Origin: JBCCAG01 sp050331115
Lineage (GTDB): Bacteria > Cyanobacteriota > Cyanobacteriia > CAKZMO01
NCBI GenBank assembly: GCA_050331115.1
Contig: JBHJHD010000006.1
Location: 40,234-104,233 of the forward strand
DNA length: 64,000 nucleotides
Reading direction: 5' to 3'
Shown here in pieces: positions 1-8,208 of the stretch (its first letter is position 1; each line of letters opens with the position of its first letter). Both the position numbers and the translations under genes were made by a program. The notes beneath the pieces are model-generated. The model searched no databases and was not told the DNA's origin. It saw only the letters and a program-made list of their open reading frames with translations.

Positions 1-742
1 GATAGAGCATGTGGGTGGGCTTTCCCAACAGCTCTTTAGAGGTATAGCCAAACAGGGGTGCAATGGCCGCGCTGACCCGCCGAATCCGGCGGCTATTATC
101 TGCAAAGACAATCGCGTCGGGAAGGGCTTTAAAGATGACCTCTAAATTTGCGGACTGATGCTGCAGATCCTTTTCGGTGTGCTCTAGCTCCTCCGCAGTC
201 CGCAGGCACTGTGCTGTCTGAACTTCTAGAGCATTGGTCCTATGCCGAATGGCCGTCTCTAGAGCTTCCTCAGTTTTGACACGGCGCTCGATTTCTTTCC
301 CAAGCCGTGCCGTAACGCTCATCAGCTGTCGTTCGCGCGCTTTGAGGCGCTGTATATTGCTGGCGCGCTCGATTGCGTATCGAATCGTCCGCGTCAGCAG
401 CTGAATATTGAATCGCCCTTTGATTAAGTAGTCCTGCGCCCCTGCCTGGATGGCCATCAGCGCGCTGTCGTCTTGGTCGTCCCCAGTCAGGACAACAATA
501 GGAGCAGTAACGGTGTTGAGCAGCCGCCGTAGGGTATCGATGCCGGTGCTATCGGTGACGTTGAGGTCGAGCAGAACAGCATCGACGACGCAGCAGGCGA
601 GGATATCACTGGCTTTCTTGAGGGAATCTGCTGAGTAAAGCTGAAAAGGCTGCGGCGACGCAGCAAGATAGCGCTGAACTAATTCGATGTCCAAGTCGTT
701 GTCATCTACGACAAGAATGTATGTCATTCTTCGATGCTGCAT
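1..742 (-). CDS. Response regulator receiver / PAS signalling protein, N-terminal part (cut by window edge)
   Basis: The reverse strand is open from ATG at 742 to the window edge. The first about 120 residues form a receiver (REC) domain: acidic pair in ILVVDDND, phosphoacceptor Asp in AVLLDLNVTD, Thr in IVVLTGDD and Lys in DYLIKG. A helical, probably coiled-coil linker follows, then the start of a PAS domain (LEVIFKALPDAIVFAD). Such proteins normally continue into a histidine kinase or GGDEF output, which lies outside the window. The start at 742 has AAGG at 748-751; an in-frame ATG at 727 gives a more usual receiver N-terminus. The family is clear but the output domain is unknown. Confidence 0.85.
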   Translation of the reverse strand, partial: MQHRRMTYILVVDDNDLDIELVQRYLAASPQPFQLYSADSLKKASDILACCVVDAVLLDLNVTDSTGIDTLRRLLNTVTAPIVVLTGDDQDDSALMAIQAGAQDYLIKGRFNIQLLTRTIRYAIERASNIQRLKARERQLMSVTARLGKEIERRVKTEEALETAIRHRTNALEVQTAQCLRTAEELEHTEKDLQHQSANLEVIFKALPDAIVFADNSRRIRRVSAAIAPLFGYTSKELLGKPTHMLY

Positions 743-1040
743 CGGTGCCTTCGCGCTTGAGTACCTCGTTTATTGTTGGCTGTTGCTGCTGTTGAGCGAT
801 TACGTGGTATCCCTGATTTTTGCTTAAACCTGCAGGGATTTTTCTTAAAAAAGAAAAAGCAAATACATTAAATTGCTAAAAATCTCTGAAATTTGAGCGG
901 ACGGCATGCTTTAGCCCTTGTAAGGAGCAGAGGACCTAGCCGATAGCCTATGCGAAGGTCGGTCTCCAGTATCTGAACTGCGACGGGATACAGATACCAC
1001 ACGAGCAAACCACACCTAGTCCTTCAGTCTCCATAACGCT

Positions 1041-1664
1041 ATGTCCACCCGTGTAATGGTGATAGCCGCTTGCGTAACGGCCATGATCACCTCCATCAAG
1101 GTTGCTGTGTCGCCGGCGGTGCCCCTTGCGCTGCAGGAGCTCCCCCTACCTCAGAAGCTCCCACTCCTAAGCTGGCAACAGCTGGGAAGCGATTTCACCG
1201 AGCAAAAAGGCACCTATCGCTTTCGTCGCGGTGAAGACCGACTCAAGGTCGAAATCGCGCTTCACCAGGGTGGGAATCTGCTCGCTCAGACGAGCCAGCG
1301 CTGGGACATTCCTAAACAAGAAATCAGCATCCGCAAAACTCAAGAGATCGGGGCCTATGGCGTCTTTGCCGACAATCGTGCGGCCTACCTAACGGCCTGC
1401 ATCACTCCAGATGGCTCAACGACGGTGACCGCATCCCAATTTGAGCTCAGTCGTCTCCAGCAGGCCATGCAGCCGCAGCGATCGCTAACCAACTTTTTGG
1501 ACTACACTTCGGTGGCCGACTCCCGCTGTCTTTGGGTTACCCTGTCTACGCCTTTAGACGATGCCCCACAGTCGTCCTTTCGGACTTTGCAATCGGCCTG
1601 GTTCGAGCTCAACCTGCAGTGGCAGCCTGTGCTGCCTAAAGCTCAGGGGATAAGGCGGCGTTGA
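1041..1664 (+). CDS. Probable cyanoexosortase A system-associated protein
   Basis: This 207-residue protein has an N-terminal hydrophobic segment (about residues 5-32) compatible with a signal anchor. The rest looks periplasmic: a PLLSWQQLGS segment, then YLTACITPDGSTTVT, a SRCLW segment and an AWFELNLQWQPVLP end. This order (WQ.LGS, Y..ACI.P.G, RCLW..LS.PL, AWF...WQP) resembles, from memory, proteins that accompany cyanoexosortase A, which process surface proteins at PEP-CTERM-like tails. No exosortase is present in the window, so the assignment rests on motif memory only. It could otherwise be described as a secreted hypothetical protein. Confidence 0.5.
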   Translation: MSTRVMVIAACVTAMITSIKVAVSPAVPLALQELPLPQKLPLLSWQQLGSDFTEQKGTYRFRRGEDRLKVEIALHQGGNLLAQTSQRWDIPKQEISIRKTQEIGAYGVFADNRAAYLTACITPDGSTTVTASQFELSRLQQAMQPQRSLTNFLDYTSVADSRCLWVTLSTPLDDAPQSSFRTLQSAWFELNLQWQPVLPKAQGIRRR

Positions 1665-1762
1665 ACGGGGTCATGAGCGGGGCATTCAGCCCTGTATTGC
1701 AGCACTTCGGGCGATCGCGGTATATAGATGCGACAATAGCAGTAGTTGCACCCTTGTAGCCT

Positions 1763-2131
1763 ATGGTCGAACAGCGCCACATCGACTACTGGCGTCAGCG
1801 CCAGCGCCAGCAGCAAGAGCGCAATCGCCGCCTAGCCCAGCGTGCCCTAGCCGATTCTGAGGCGATCGCCGCCCTATTGCAGAGAGATTTTGGCGCCACT
1901 CGGGTTATCCTCTTTGGCTCTCTAGCCAAGCAGCGCTTCACGGCAGCTTCCGATATTGACATCGCCGCGGCCGGCATTCCGCCCGAGCAGTATTTCAAAG
2001 CTCTGGGCGCTGCCAACCATCTGAGCCAGTGGTGGGTAGACCTGAAGCCGTGGGAAGCCCTCGAACCTCATTTTCAGACGCGCGTCGTATCTACAGGAAA
2101 AGTACTCTATGAAGCAGCTGACCCCCAATGA
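1763..2131 (+). CDS. MNT-type nucleotidyltransferase, probable antitoxin of an MNT/HEPN pair
   Basis: This 122-residue minimal nucleotidyltransferase carries the GSX10DXD signature: G52-S53, then D64 and D66, in ILFGSLAKQRFTAASDIDIA. An Arg/Gln-rich helix precedes it. In characterised MntA/HepT pairs the MNT protein adenylylates a Tyr of the HEPN ribonuclease and neutralises it. The gene overlaps the next one by 23 nt, so the two are translationally coupled and very likely act together. The role is inferred from motif plus pairing. A solitary kanamycin-nucleotidyltransferase-like function is less likely at this length. Confidence 0.8.
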   Translation: MVEQRHIDYWRQRQRQQQERNRRLAQRALADSEAIAALLQRDFGATRVILFGSLAKQRFTAASDIDIAAAGIPPEQYFKALGAANHLSQWWVDLKPWEALEPHFQTRVVSTGKVLYEAADPQ

Positions 2132-2612
2132 GCTGAGAGAGTTCGCTGCCGATATTGAGATGGAGCTAGACCGACTCAAGCAATTGGAAACTGACATTCA
2201 GCAGGTCAACGGCGAGATTCAGCGCAGTTCTAACCTCGCCAAACTACTTTATGAAAACCTAGCCCTCAAGCTACATAACTTTTATACGGGTTGCGAACGC
2301 GTCTTTCGCATCATCGCCTCGGAACCCAATGGGGGAGAACCTTCGGGCTATGACTGGCATAAGCGGCTGCTAGAGCGGATGAGCGCGGAGCGGGAGGGTC
2401 GCGTCCCGGTGATCACTGCAAAAACAGCGCAGCGGCTCTCTGAGTATTTGAGCTTTCGCCACGTCGTACGCAATATCTACGGCTTTGAGCCAGACCTAAC
2501 GCGCGTAGCGCAGCTGGTTAAAGGCTATCCCTCGGTCTGGCACGGTGTTCAGCAAGACATACAAAACTTCATCCGGTGGCTCCGTCAGCTTGCACAGCAG
2601 CTCTCCGATTGA
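2109..2612 (+). CDS. HepT-like HEPN domain protein, probable toxin
   Basis: This 167-residue all-helical protein starts inside the preceding nucleotidyltransferase gene. It contains a NFYTGCERVFRIIA helix and a FRHVVRNIYGF segment (about residues 116-126), the version of the HEPN RNase motif seen in HepT-like proteins, where Arg and His/Tyr form the active or AMPylated site. HEPN toxins cleave RNA, often tRNA, when not modified by their MNT partner. The canonical spacing RX4-6H is replaced here by adjacent R-H followed by RN.Y, so catalysis is inferred. The gene order antitoxin then toxin with overlap supports the pair. Confidence 0.75.
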   Translation: MKQLTPNELREFAADIEMELDRLKQLETDIQQVNGEIQRSSNLAKLLYENLALKLHNFYTGCERVFRIIASEPNGGEPSGYDWHKRLLERMSAEREGRVPVITAKTAQRLSEYLSFRHVVRNIYGFEPDLTRVAQLVKGYPSVWHGVQQDIQNFIRWLRQLAQQLSD

Positions 2613-2653
2613 CGGCTAAGCTGGTTATCAGGCGCACTCACTACAGTAGTGTT

Positions 2654-2719
2654 CTATTTGTGTAGAGCAGTTGCTCTATTCATGCAGAGCAGCTGCTCTA
2701 TTCGTGTAAAGCGCAGCGC
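2654..2719. repeat. Three tandem 22-bp palindromic repeats
   Basis: CTATT recurs at 2654, 2676 and 2698, giving a 22-bp period. Each unit contains an inverted repeat: AGAGCAGTTGCTCT, AGAGCAGCTGCTCT (a perfect 14-bp palindrome) and the diverged AAGCGCAGCGCTG. The array ends about 37 bp before the start of the GH13 gene and follows the HEPN gene. It could be a set of operator sites for a dimeric regulator, a small tandem repeat, or a terminator region. Nothing in the sequence decides among these. Confidence 0.6.
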
Positions 2720-2755
2720 TGCGACTAAACCAGCTAATTATTAAGGACAGCACCG

Positions 2756-4432
2756 ATGGTTAATCCTGAGCAAAAGCACCCCTGGTGGGAGACCGGGGTG
2801 ATTTACCAGATCTACCCCCTCACCTTTGCCGACGGTAACGGCGACGGCGTAGGCGATCTGCAGGGCATCATTCGACGGCTCGACCACCTCAACGACGGCA
2901 ACCCCGAAAGCATTAGCTCCCTGGGCATCGACGCTATCTGGCTCTCCCCCATCAACAGCTCGCCAATGGTAGACAACGGCTACGACGTCAGCGACTACCG
3001 CGACATCAACCCGATGTTTGGCTCCCTCGAAGACTTTGATACCCTGCTCGACGCGGCCCACCAGCGGGGCATCAAAATCATCATGGACCTGGTGGTGAAC
3101 CACACCTCCGACGAGCACCCCTGGTTCTTAGAATCTAAATCGAGCCGCGACAACCCCAAAGCTGACTGGTACCTGTGGCAAGAGACGGTAGAGGGGCAGT
3201 GGTTCCCCAATGACTGGCTCTCCTACTTTGGCGATACGGGCTGGACCTACGTACCCGAGCGGGGCCAGTTTTACTTCCACACCTTTAACGAAAATCAGGC
3301 CGACCTCAACTGGCAAAACCAGGATGTGAGGGCCGCCGTCTACGACATTGTGCGCTTTTGGCTCGATCGCGGCGTGGACGGCTTTCGCCTTGACGCCTCT
3401 AGCGCCTACAGCAAAGACCCCTTCTTCCGCGACAATCCCCTCAAGTACGGCGCGACGGATACGGCCTCCTACAATAACTACCACCACCTCTACGACAAAA
3501 ACCTGCCCGAAAATCACCACATTATCGCCGAGATTCGCGCCATCTTGGATGAGTACGGCGACCGCGTTTTAATCGGCGAGACTTTCATCGACAACCGGCT
3601 GTTCGACTCCATCGTCTTCCACGGCGTCGATAGCGACGAGCTGCACCTGCCCCTTAACTTCGAGTTTCCCTTTAGCCCTTGGTATCCGGGCTATCTACAG
3701 CGGCAGGTGCAAAAGACCGAGTCGCTGACCCCCTCTAACGCCTGGCCGGTCTACTTCCTCGACAACCACGACATCCCCCGTCATCTCTCCCGCTGGATTG
3801 AGTGCAGCCTGTGCGTCGATTCGGAGGCGATCGCCAAAGCGGCGGCCACCCTGCTGCTGACGGTGCGGGGCACGCCGATTCTCTACTATGGTCAAGAGCT
3901 GGGGATGGTGGATAACCAGGATATTCCCCCGGAGAAGCTACAGGACAATGTGATCAAGATTAGCGACACCGAAGACACCCCTCCACCCCGCGACGGCGCT
4001 CGCACCCCGATGCAGTGGGACGACTCAGCGCGAGCGGGCTTTAGCTTTGGCAAAGACGTGGAGCCTTGGCTACCCGTGCATGGAAACTACGCCGAGCTGA
4101 ATGTGGAAGCCGCCCACAGCAACCCCGACTCAATTTTCAACTTCTACCGCCGCTTAATTCGCATCCGCAATCAGAGTGAGGCCCTGCGCCACGGGCGCTG
4201 GCGATCGCTGATCAACTACCCCCATGAGCATCTGGCCTATCTCAGGGAGACCGAGGCGGAGCAGGTGCTGGTGCTGATCAACTTCACCTACGAACAGCCC
4301 TTGGGCCTAGACGTGCCCATTGACCACGACAGCTGGCAGGTGTTGTTGTCTACAGACCATGAAACTGGGAAGCAAATTAATATAGCGGAGACGCTGAAGC
4401 CGTTTGAGGTCTCTATTTTGAAGAAGGTGTAG
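2756..4432 (+). CDS. GH13 family alpha-glucosidase / alpha-amylase-type hydrolase
   Basis: This 558-residue cytoplasmic-looking glycoside hydrolase has no signal peptide. It opens with VIYQIYPLTFADGNGDGVGD, typical of GH13 alpha-glucosidases and related trehalose-forming enzymes. GH13 conserved regions are present in order: DLVVNHTS, GFRLDAS with the nucleophile Asp near residue 212, IGETF with the acid/base Glu near 274, and FLDNHD with the third Asp near 338. QADLNW matches the QPDLNW motif of the oligo-1,6-glucosidase/alpha-glucosidase groups. It probably hydrolyses or transfers alpha-glucosyl units from malto-oligosaccharides or sucrose-like sugars. Exact specificity cannot be read from the sequence. 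Confidence 0.88.
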   Translation: MVNPEQKHPWWETGVIYQIYPLTFADGNGDGVGDLQGIIRRLDHLNDGNPESISSLGIDAIWLSPINSSPMVDNGYDVSDYRDINPMFGSLEDFDTLLDAAHQRGIKIIMDLVVNHTSDEHPWFLESKSSRDNPKADWYLWQETVEGQWFPNDWLSYFGDTGWTYVPERGQFYFHTFNENQADLNWQNQDVRAAVYDIVRFWLDRGVDGFRLDASSAYSKDPFFRDNPLKYGATDTASYNNYHHLYDKNLPENHHIIAEIRAILDEYGDRVLIGETFIDNRLFDSIVFHGVDSDELHLPLNFEFPFSPWYPGYLQRQVQKTESLTPSNAWPVYFLDNHDIPRHLSRWIECSLCVDSEAIAKAAATLLLTVRGTPILYYGQELGMVDNQDIPPEKLQDNVIKISDTEDTPPPRDGARTPMQWDDSARAGFSFGKDVEPWLPVHGNYAELNVEAAHSNPDSIFNFYRRLIRIRNQSEALRHGRWRSLINYPHEHLAYLRETEAEQVLVLINFTYEQPLGLDVPIDHDSWQVLLSTDHETGKQINIAETLKPFEVSILKKV

Positions 4433-4590
4433 ACAAAGCATCACTTCAGCGCTGCGCTACCACCAAGCTTCAATAGACTTCCAGCAGGGCGCCGGGCTAA
4501 ACATCTTCATAATTATTTCATCCTAGTTTATTGATCCACGGGAGGCGAATGCTATTGAATGGATGGAGGCAATATTGAATCCGTCAAGAT

Positions 4591-5322
4591 ATGGAAGTTG
4601 CGATTGGCATTGCCGGGCTGTGGGTGCTGTGGCTCATTAGCCCTGAACGATGGAGACGTCGACTTGTTGGGCCACTCGCCGCTGTTGCCGCTGGCCTGAT
4701 TGTGTTTAGCTCCTCCCTATTTGTGGACCTGCTGACTTGGGGGCTGACTTGGCCCCTGCCCAATGATTCGGGCGATCGCGTCGAGGCCATTGTGGTCTTG
4801 GGTCGGGGCGAATCGTTTCGGGACGAGCGGCTCGCCGAAGTGTGGCAGCTCTGGCGCGAAGAGCGCGCCTCAAATATTTTTGCGAGCGGCATGCTGGACG
4901 CAAAATTTATCACTCGACGGTTGGAAAAAAATGGCGTGCCGGTACTGTCTTTGGGGGGAGAAGAATGCTCTCAAACCACAGAAGAGAACGCGCTATTTAC
5001 GTCGGCGCTTTTGCGCTCCCGCGGCATAGACGACATTCTGCTGGTGACCGATTCACCCCACATGCTGCGAGCCTTCCTCGCGTTTCGCAGCATGTCGTTT
5101 GAGGTCACCCCCTACCCGGTTTCGCTACAGCCTCAGCAAATGAGCCGAGTCCATCGATTAAGGATTGTCCTGAGAGAGTACGCCGCGCTGCTTCACCATG
5201 CGATAACGGGCAAATTTAAGGCGCGATCGCCTCAGGCATTAGACAACCCGCCTGCAGAAATAACCCATAAAATCGCCGACTGGAACTGCAAGGTTCCCAA
5301 ATCCCCCAAGCCTCAGCAGTGA
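4591..5322 (+). CDS. DUF218 (YdcF/ElyC/SanA-like) membrane protein
   Basis: This 243-residue protein has two N-terminal membrane segments (about residues 2-18 and 27-50) and then a DUF218 domain. The domain shows AIVVLGRGESFRDERL, the FASGM segment, TTEENALFTSALL and ILLVTDSPHMLRAFLAF. ElyC and SanA members affect envelope integrity or lipid-carrier recycling in enterobacteria, but the biochemical activity is not settled. Its place here is isolated, with 158 bp upstream and a MarR gene 46 bp downstream. The C-terminal 30 residues are variable and Pro/Lys rich. Confidence 0.8.
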   Translation: MEVAIGIAGLWVLWLISPERWRRRLVGPLAAVAAGLIVFSSSLFVDLLTWGLTWPLPNDSGDRVEAIVVLGRGESFRDERLAEVWQLWREERASNIFASGMLDAKFITRRLEKNGVPVLSLGGEECSQTTEENALFTSALLRSRGIDDILLVTDSPHMLRAFLAFRSMSFEVTPYPVSLQPQQMSRVHRLRIVLREYAALLHHAITGKFKARSPQALDNPPAEITHKIADWNCKVPKSPKPQQ

Positions 5323-5368
5323 GGCATTCGCTTTATCATGGTACGGATTAGAACTCGCTCTTGCCCCC

Positions 5369-5818
5369 ATGTCTATTCCCTATTCCACACAGGCGGCTGC
5401 CCGCGAGCCATTCCTCGCCACGGTGCGAGAGCTTGCTAGGGCGTATCAGGCCTTCTCTGCCTACTCGGAGAGATTTGTGCGGCAGTACGATCTTACGCCG
5501 GCTCAGTTTGATGTCGTCGCTACCCTGGGCAACACCAGCGGCCTCAGTATGGGTGACCTTGGCGAGAAGACGCTGATCACAAAGGGGACCTTGACAGGAA
5601 TTGTCGATCGCCTAGAGAAGAAAGGGCTAGTCCATCGGAAAGTGCCGCCAGAGAATCGCCGTAGCGTAATTGTTGGCCTCACCCCAGACGGAAAAGTGCT
5701 GTTCGAGCAGGCCTTTCCCGCCCATATTGCCGACATGAAGCAGCACCTTGAGGCCATCAATCCTTCAGAACTAGAGCTGCTGCGGGTGCTGCTGGGTCGT
5801 CTGCAGCAGGCGTTTTAG
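5369..5818 (+). CDS. MarR family transcriptional regulator
   Basis: This 149-residue winged-helix regulator has the MarR layout: LTPAQFDVVATLGNTSG (helices 2-3), MGDLGEKTLITKGTLTGIVD (recognition helix) and LEKKGLVHRKVPPENRRSV (wing, with the conserved D/E-N-R-R pattern). LTPDGKVLFEQAFPAH and a C-terminal dimerisation helix complete it. MarR proteins are usually repressors released by phenolics, quinones or oxidants. The next genes downstream are a LigB-type dioxygenase and a glutathionyl-hydroquinone reductase, so a role in aromatic or quinone stress is a reasonable inference. The 296 bp after it would hold their promoter. Confidence 0.88.
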   Translation: MSIPYSTQAAAREPFLATVRELARAYQAFSAYSERFVRQYDLTPAQFDVVATLGNTSGLSMGDLGEKTLITKGTLTGIVDRLEKKGLVHRKVPPENRRSVIVGLTPDGKVLFEQAFPAHIADMKQHLEAINPSELELLRVLLGRLQQAF

Positions 5819-6114
5819 ATCGAGGCTGTGGAACCATTGCCGTTTTCATCAAGGGGATGATAGTATTTATTCAAACAGTTCTAGATAAAACATTTTGAGC
5901 AGCGCTAAGGGCGCTCAATCCATTGAGCAGGTTTTCTTAAGTCAGTTCGCGCGCTTGCCAAGGATAGTAGAGAAGCGCGCAATTAAAAGCTGGGCAGCGA
6001 CGTTTCTACAACCCCGTCGCTGAAGCGGACATCGACTTTCTCGCTGGCGGCAAGTCTCAAAATAATTTTGCAAGCATATAGTACTAATTAGAACTGATTT
6101 GGCATTTTGAACTC

Positions 6115-6885
6115 ATGCTTCAGCCTCCTGCCCTATTCATTTCTCACGGTGCCCCTGACTTACCGATTCGCACCGGAGCAACTCAGGACTTTCTGCGGCG
6201 CTTACCTAAAACGCTCCCCCATCCCCAAGCCATTCTCGTGGTATCGGCCCACTGGTCCACGGCCCAGCCAACCCTCAGCGGAGCCATTCGACCAAATACG
6301 ATTTATGATTTTGGTGGCTTTTCCAAAGCGCTGTACCAGCTCAGCTATCCTGCCCCAGGGGACCCAGGCCTGGCCGAACGCGCAGCTAAACTCCTGATGC
6401 AAGCTGGCTTTTCGCCTCAGATGCATCCTACGCGAGGCCTAGATCACGGCGCTTGGACACCCCTCTTCCTAGCCTACCCAGAGGCGGCTATTCCGGTCAC
6501 CCAGCTCTCGATTCAACCCCACCAGTCCCCCGCCCATCACTACCGCATGGGGCAAGCGATCGCTTCCCTGCGGGATGACGGCGTCTTAATCGTGGGCAGC
6601 GGCGCAGCAACCCACAATCTAGGAGCCTTTGGATCAGGCTACGACGCCCCGCCCCCCGACTGGGTTGCCGTATTCGATCGGTGGCTAGCGGAGGCGATCG
6701 CCCGAAACGCAACCCATCGGCTGCTGAACTACCGCCAGACCGCGCCCCACGCCGCTCAAAACCACCCCACTGAAGAGCATCTGCTGCCGCTATTTGTAGC
6801 GCTAGGCGCGGGCGGCAGGGGGCGGCAAATCCACCAGGGCTTCACCTACGGAGCCTTCAGCATGGCCGCCTACGCCTTCGATTGA
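6115..6885 (+). CDS. ygiD: LigB-type extradiol dioxygenase (DOPA 4,5-dioxygenase / YgiD family)
   Basis: This 256-residue class III extradiol ring-cleavage enzyme keeps the metal and active-site histidines of the YgiD/LigB family: ISHGAP near residue 11, VVSAHW near 46, GLDHGAWTP near 107 and AATHNLG near 163. Family members open catechol-type rings with O2 and Fe(II) or Zn; the E. coli protein acts on L-DOPA. The length matches the family (about 260). It stands between a MarR regulator and a hydroquinone reductase on the same strand, which suggests detoxification of catechols or quinones, though the natural substrate is unknown. Confidence 0.88.
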   Translation: MLQPPALFISHGAPDLPIRTGATQDFLRRLPKTLPHPQAILVVSAHWSTAQPTLSGAIRPNTIYDFGGFSKALYQLSYPAPGDPGLAERAAKLLMQAGFSPQMHPTRGLDHGAWTPLFLAYPEAAIPVTQLSIQPHQSPAHHYRMGQAIASLRDDGVLIVGSGAATHNLGAFGSGYDAPPPDWVAVFDRWLAEAIARNATHRLLNYRQTAPHAAQNHPTEEHLLPLFVALGAGGRGRQIHQGFTYGAFSMAAYAFD

Positions 6886-6902
6886 CGCTTTAACCCTCGT
6901 AC

Positions 6903-7112
6903 GGCCACAGCATACTGTGCCCTAACCCCCAATCCCATCAGAACTCGCACTGGAAAAACTTTCCCTCAATACCCCGTGCGGGCACAGCACGCTGTGCCCC
7001 AACAGCCCATCCATCAGAATTCAAATCGAGAAAATCCATTCCATCCCCACGCACGGGCACAGCACGCTGTGCCCCAACCTCGCCATAATCACCAAATTGG
7101 AGAAAAATTACC
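6903..7112. repeat. Three-unit leader repeat (about 75 bp period) with GGGCACAGC palindromes
   Basis: An inverted repeat with 9-bp arms GGGCACAGC and GCTGTGCCC around a 2-nt centre occurs at 6980-6999 and 7055-7074; a diverged copy lies at 6903-6922. The copies are 77 and 75 bp apart. The spacer is also related between copies (CATCAGAA, then GAAAA, then a CCAT/CCCC end). The third unit runs into the ribosome binding region (GGAG at 7100-7103) and ATG of the next gene. The hairpin core is like dispersed cyanobacterial REP elements, but the tandem array including flanks looks like duplication of a 5' leader. Confidence 0.75.
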
Positions 7113-8078
7113 ATGGCACTAGGACGACTCATCAACGGCAAATGGACCAATCAATGGACCGAACGCGACGAAACTGGGCAGTTCAACCGCATGCCCACCC
7201 AGTTTCACCAGCGGGTCACCGCCGATGGCTCCAGCGGCTTCAAAACCGAACCCGATCGCTATCACCTCTACGTCTCCCTCGGCTGCCCCTGGGCCCACCG
7301 TACCGTACTGCTGCGATTGCTCAAGGGACTACAGGAGGCAATTGGCCTCTCGATTGTAGACCCAGTCATCAGCGAGCAGGGCTGGCGGTTTTCTACAGGA
7401 GAGGGATGCCCTGACGAGCTGTACCAGTCTGACTACCTGTGGCAGATTTACGTCCGATCTAACCCGAACTATACCGGACGGGTGACGGTACCTGTGCTGT
7501 GGGACAGACAAACCCAAACCATCGTCAACAATGAATCTCGGCAGATTATTCAGATGCTCAACGGCGAGTTCAACGCCTTTGCGGCGCACCCTGAACGGGA
7601 CTTTTATCCTGAAGAGATGCGATCGCAAATTGACGCGGTGATGGACGCCATCTATACCCCCATCAACAACGGCGTTTACCGCAGCGGCTTCGCGGCTTCT
7701 CAAAGGGCCTACAGCAAGGCGGTGACGGCGCTATTTCAGGCGATGGACCATTGGGAAGGGGTTTTGGGCCAGCAGCGCTACCTCTGTGGCGACGCCGTTA
7801 CCCTGGCGGACTGGTGCCTGTTTACGACGCTGTTTCGCTTTGACCTGGCATACCACGGCTTGTTTAAGTGCAATCTTAGGCGACTGGTGGATTATCCCAA
7901 CCTGTGGGGCTACTGCCGCGATCTCTATCAGCAGCCGGGAGTGTCGGAGGAGTGCAGTTTGGCGCACGTGAAGCAGCTTTACTACGCCGGACTACCTGAG
8001 CTAAACCCCAGCGGCATTGTGCCTGAAGGGCCAGCAATCGACTACGGTCAGCCCCACCGCCGCGCTGCTTTTGCGTAG
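7113..8078 (+). CDS. Glutathionyl-hydroquinone reductase (Xi-class GST)
   Basis: This 321-residue protein is a YqjG/PcpF-type S-glutathionyl-(chloro)hydroquinone reductase. It has the Xi-class N-terminal pattern FKTEPDRYHLYVSLGCPWAH, with the catalytic Cys in GCPWAHRT near residue 56, then VPVLWDRQT, NNESRQIIQML and a helical GST C-domain (YLCGDAVTLADWCLFTTLFR). The enzyme removes glutathione from glutathionyl-hydroquinones and returns hydroquinone plus GSSG. The length fits the family (about 320). The GGAG at 7100-7103 and the ATG belong to the third copy of a leader repeat, so this gene may be regulated through that region. Confidence 0.92.
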   Translation: MALGRLINGKWTNQWTERDETGQFNRMPTQFHQRVTADGSSGFKTEPDRYHLYVSLGCPWAHRTVLLRLLKGLQEAIGLSIVDPVISEQGWRFSTGEGCPDELYQSDYLWQIYVRSNPNYTGRVTVPVLWDRQTQTIVNNESRQIIQMLNGEFNAFAAHPERDFYPEEMRSQIDAVMDAIYTPINNGVYRSGFAASQRAYSKAVTALFQAMDHWEGVLGQQRYLCGDAVTLADWCLFTTLFRFDLAYHGLFKCNLRRLVDYPNLWGYCRDLYQQPGVSEECSLAHVKQLYYAGLPELNPSGIVPEGPAIDYGQPHRRAAFA

Positions 8079-8208
8079 CGCTTTGCCTTAGTCTACGTAG
8101 CGACTGTTAGGAATAGACGGCGATCGCCTATCAGCAGGGGCCATAGGCGTAGACATTAAGCCGCGCCGTCTCGCAGGTTGGCTTGAGGCGTACCAGCTAA
8201 AGAACCGC

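Noticed and set aside
2654..2719. Possible CRISPR array
   Set aside because: Units are directly tandem with no unique spacers between them, and no cas gene is near.
5909..5929. TTGAGC/GCTCAA inverted repeat after the MarR gene as an operator or terminator
   Set aside because: The 6-bp arms with a 12-nt gap are too weak and no T-tract follows closely.
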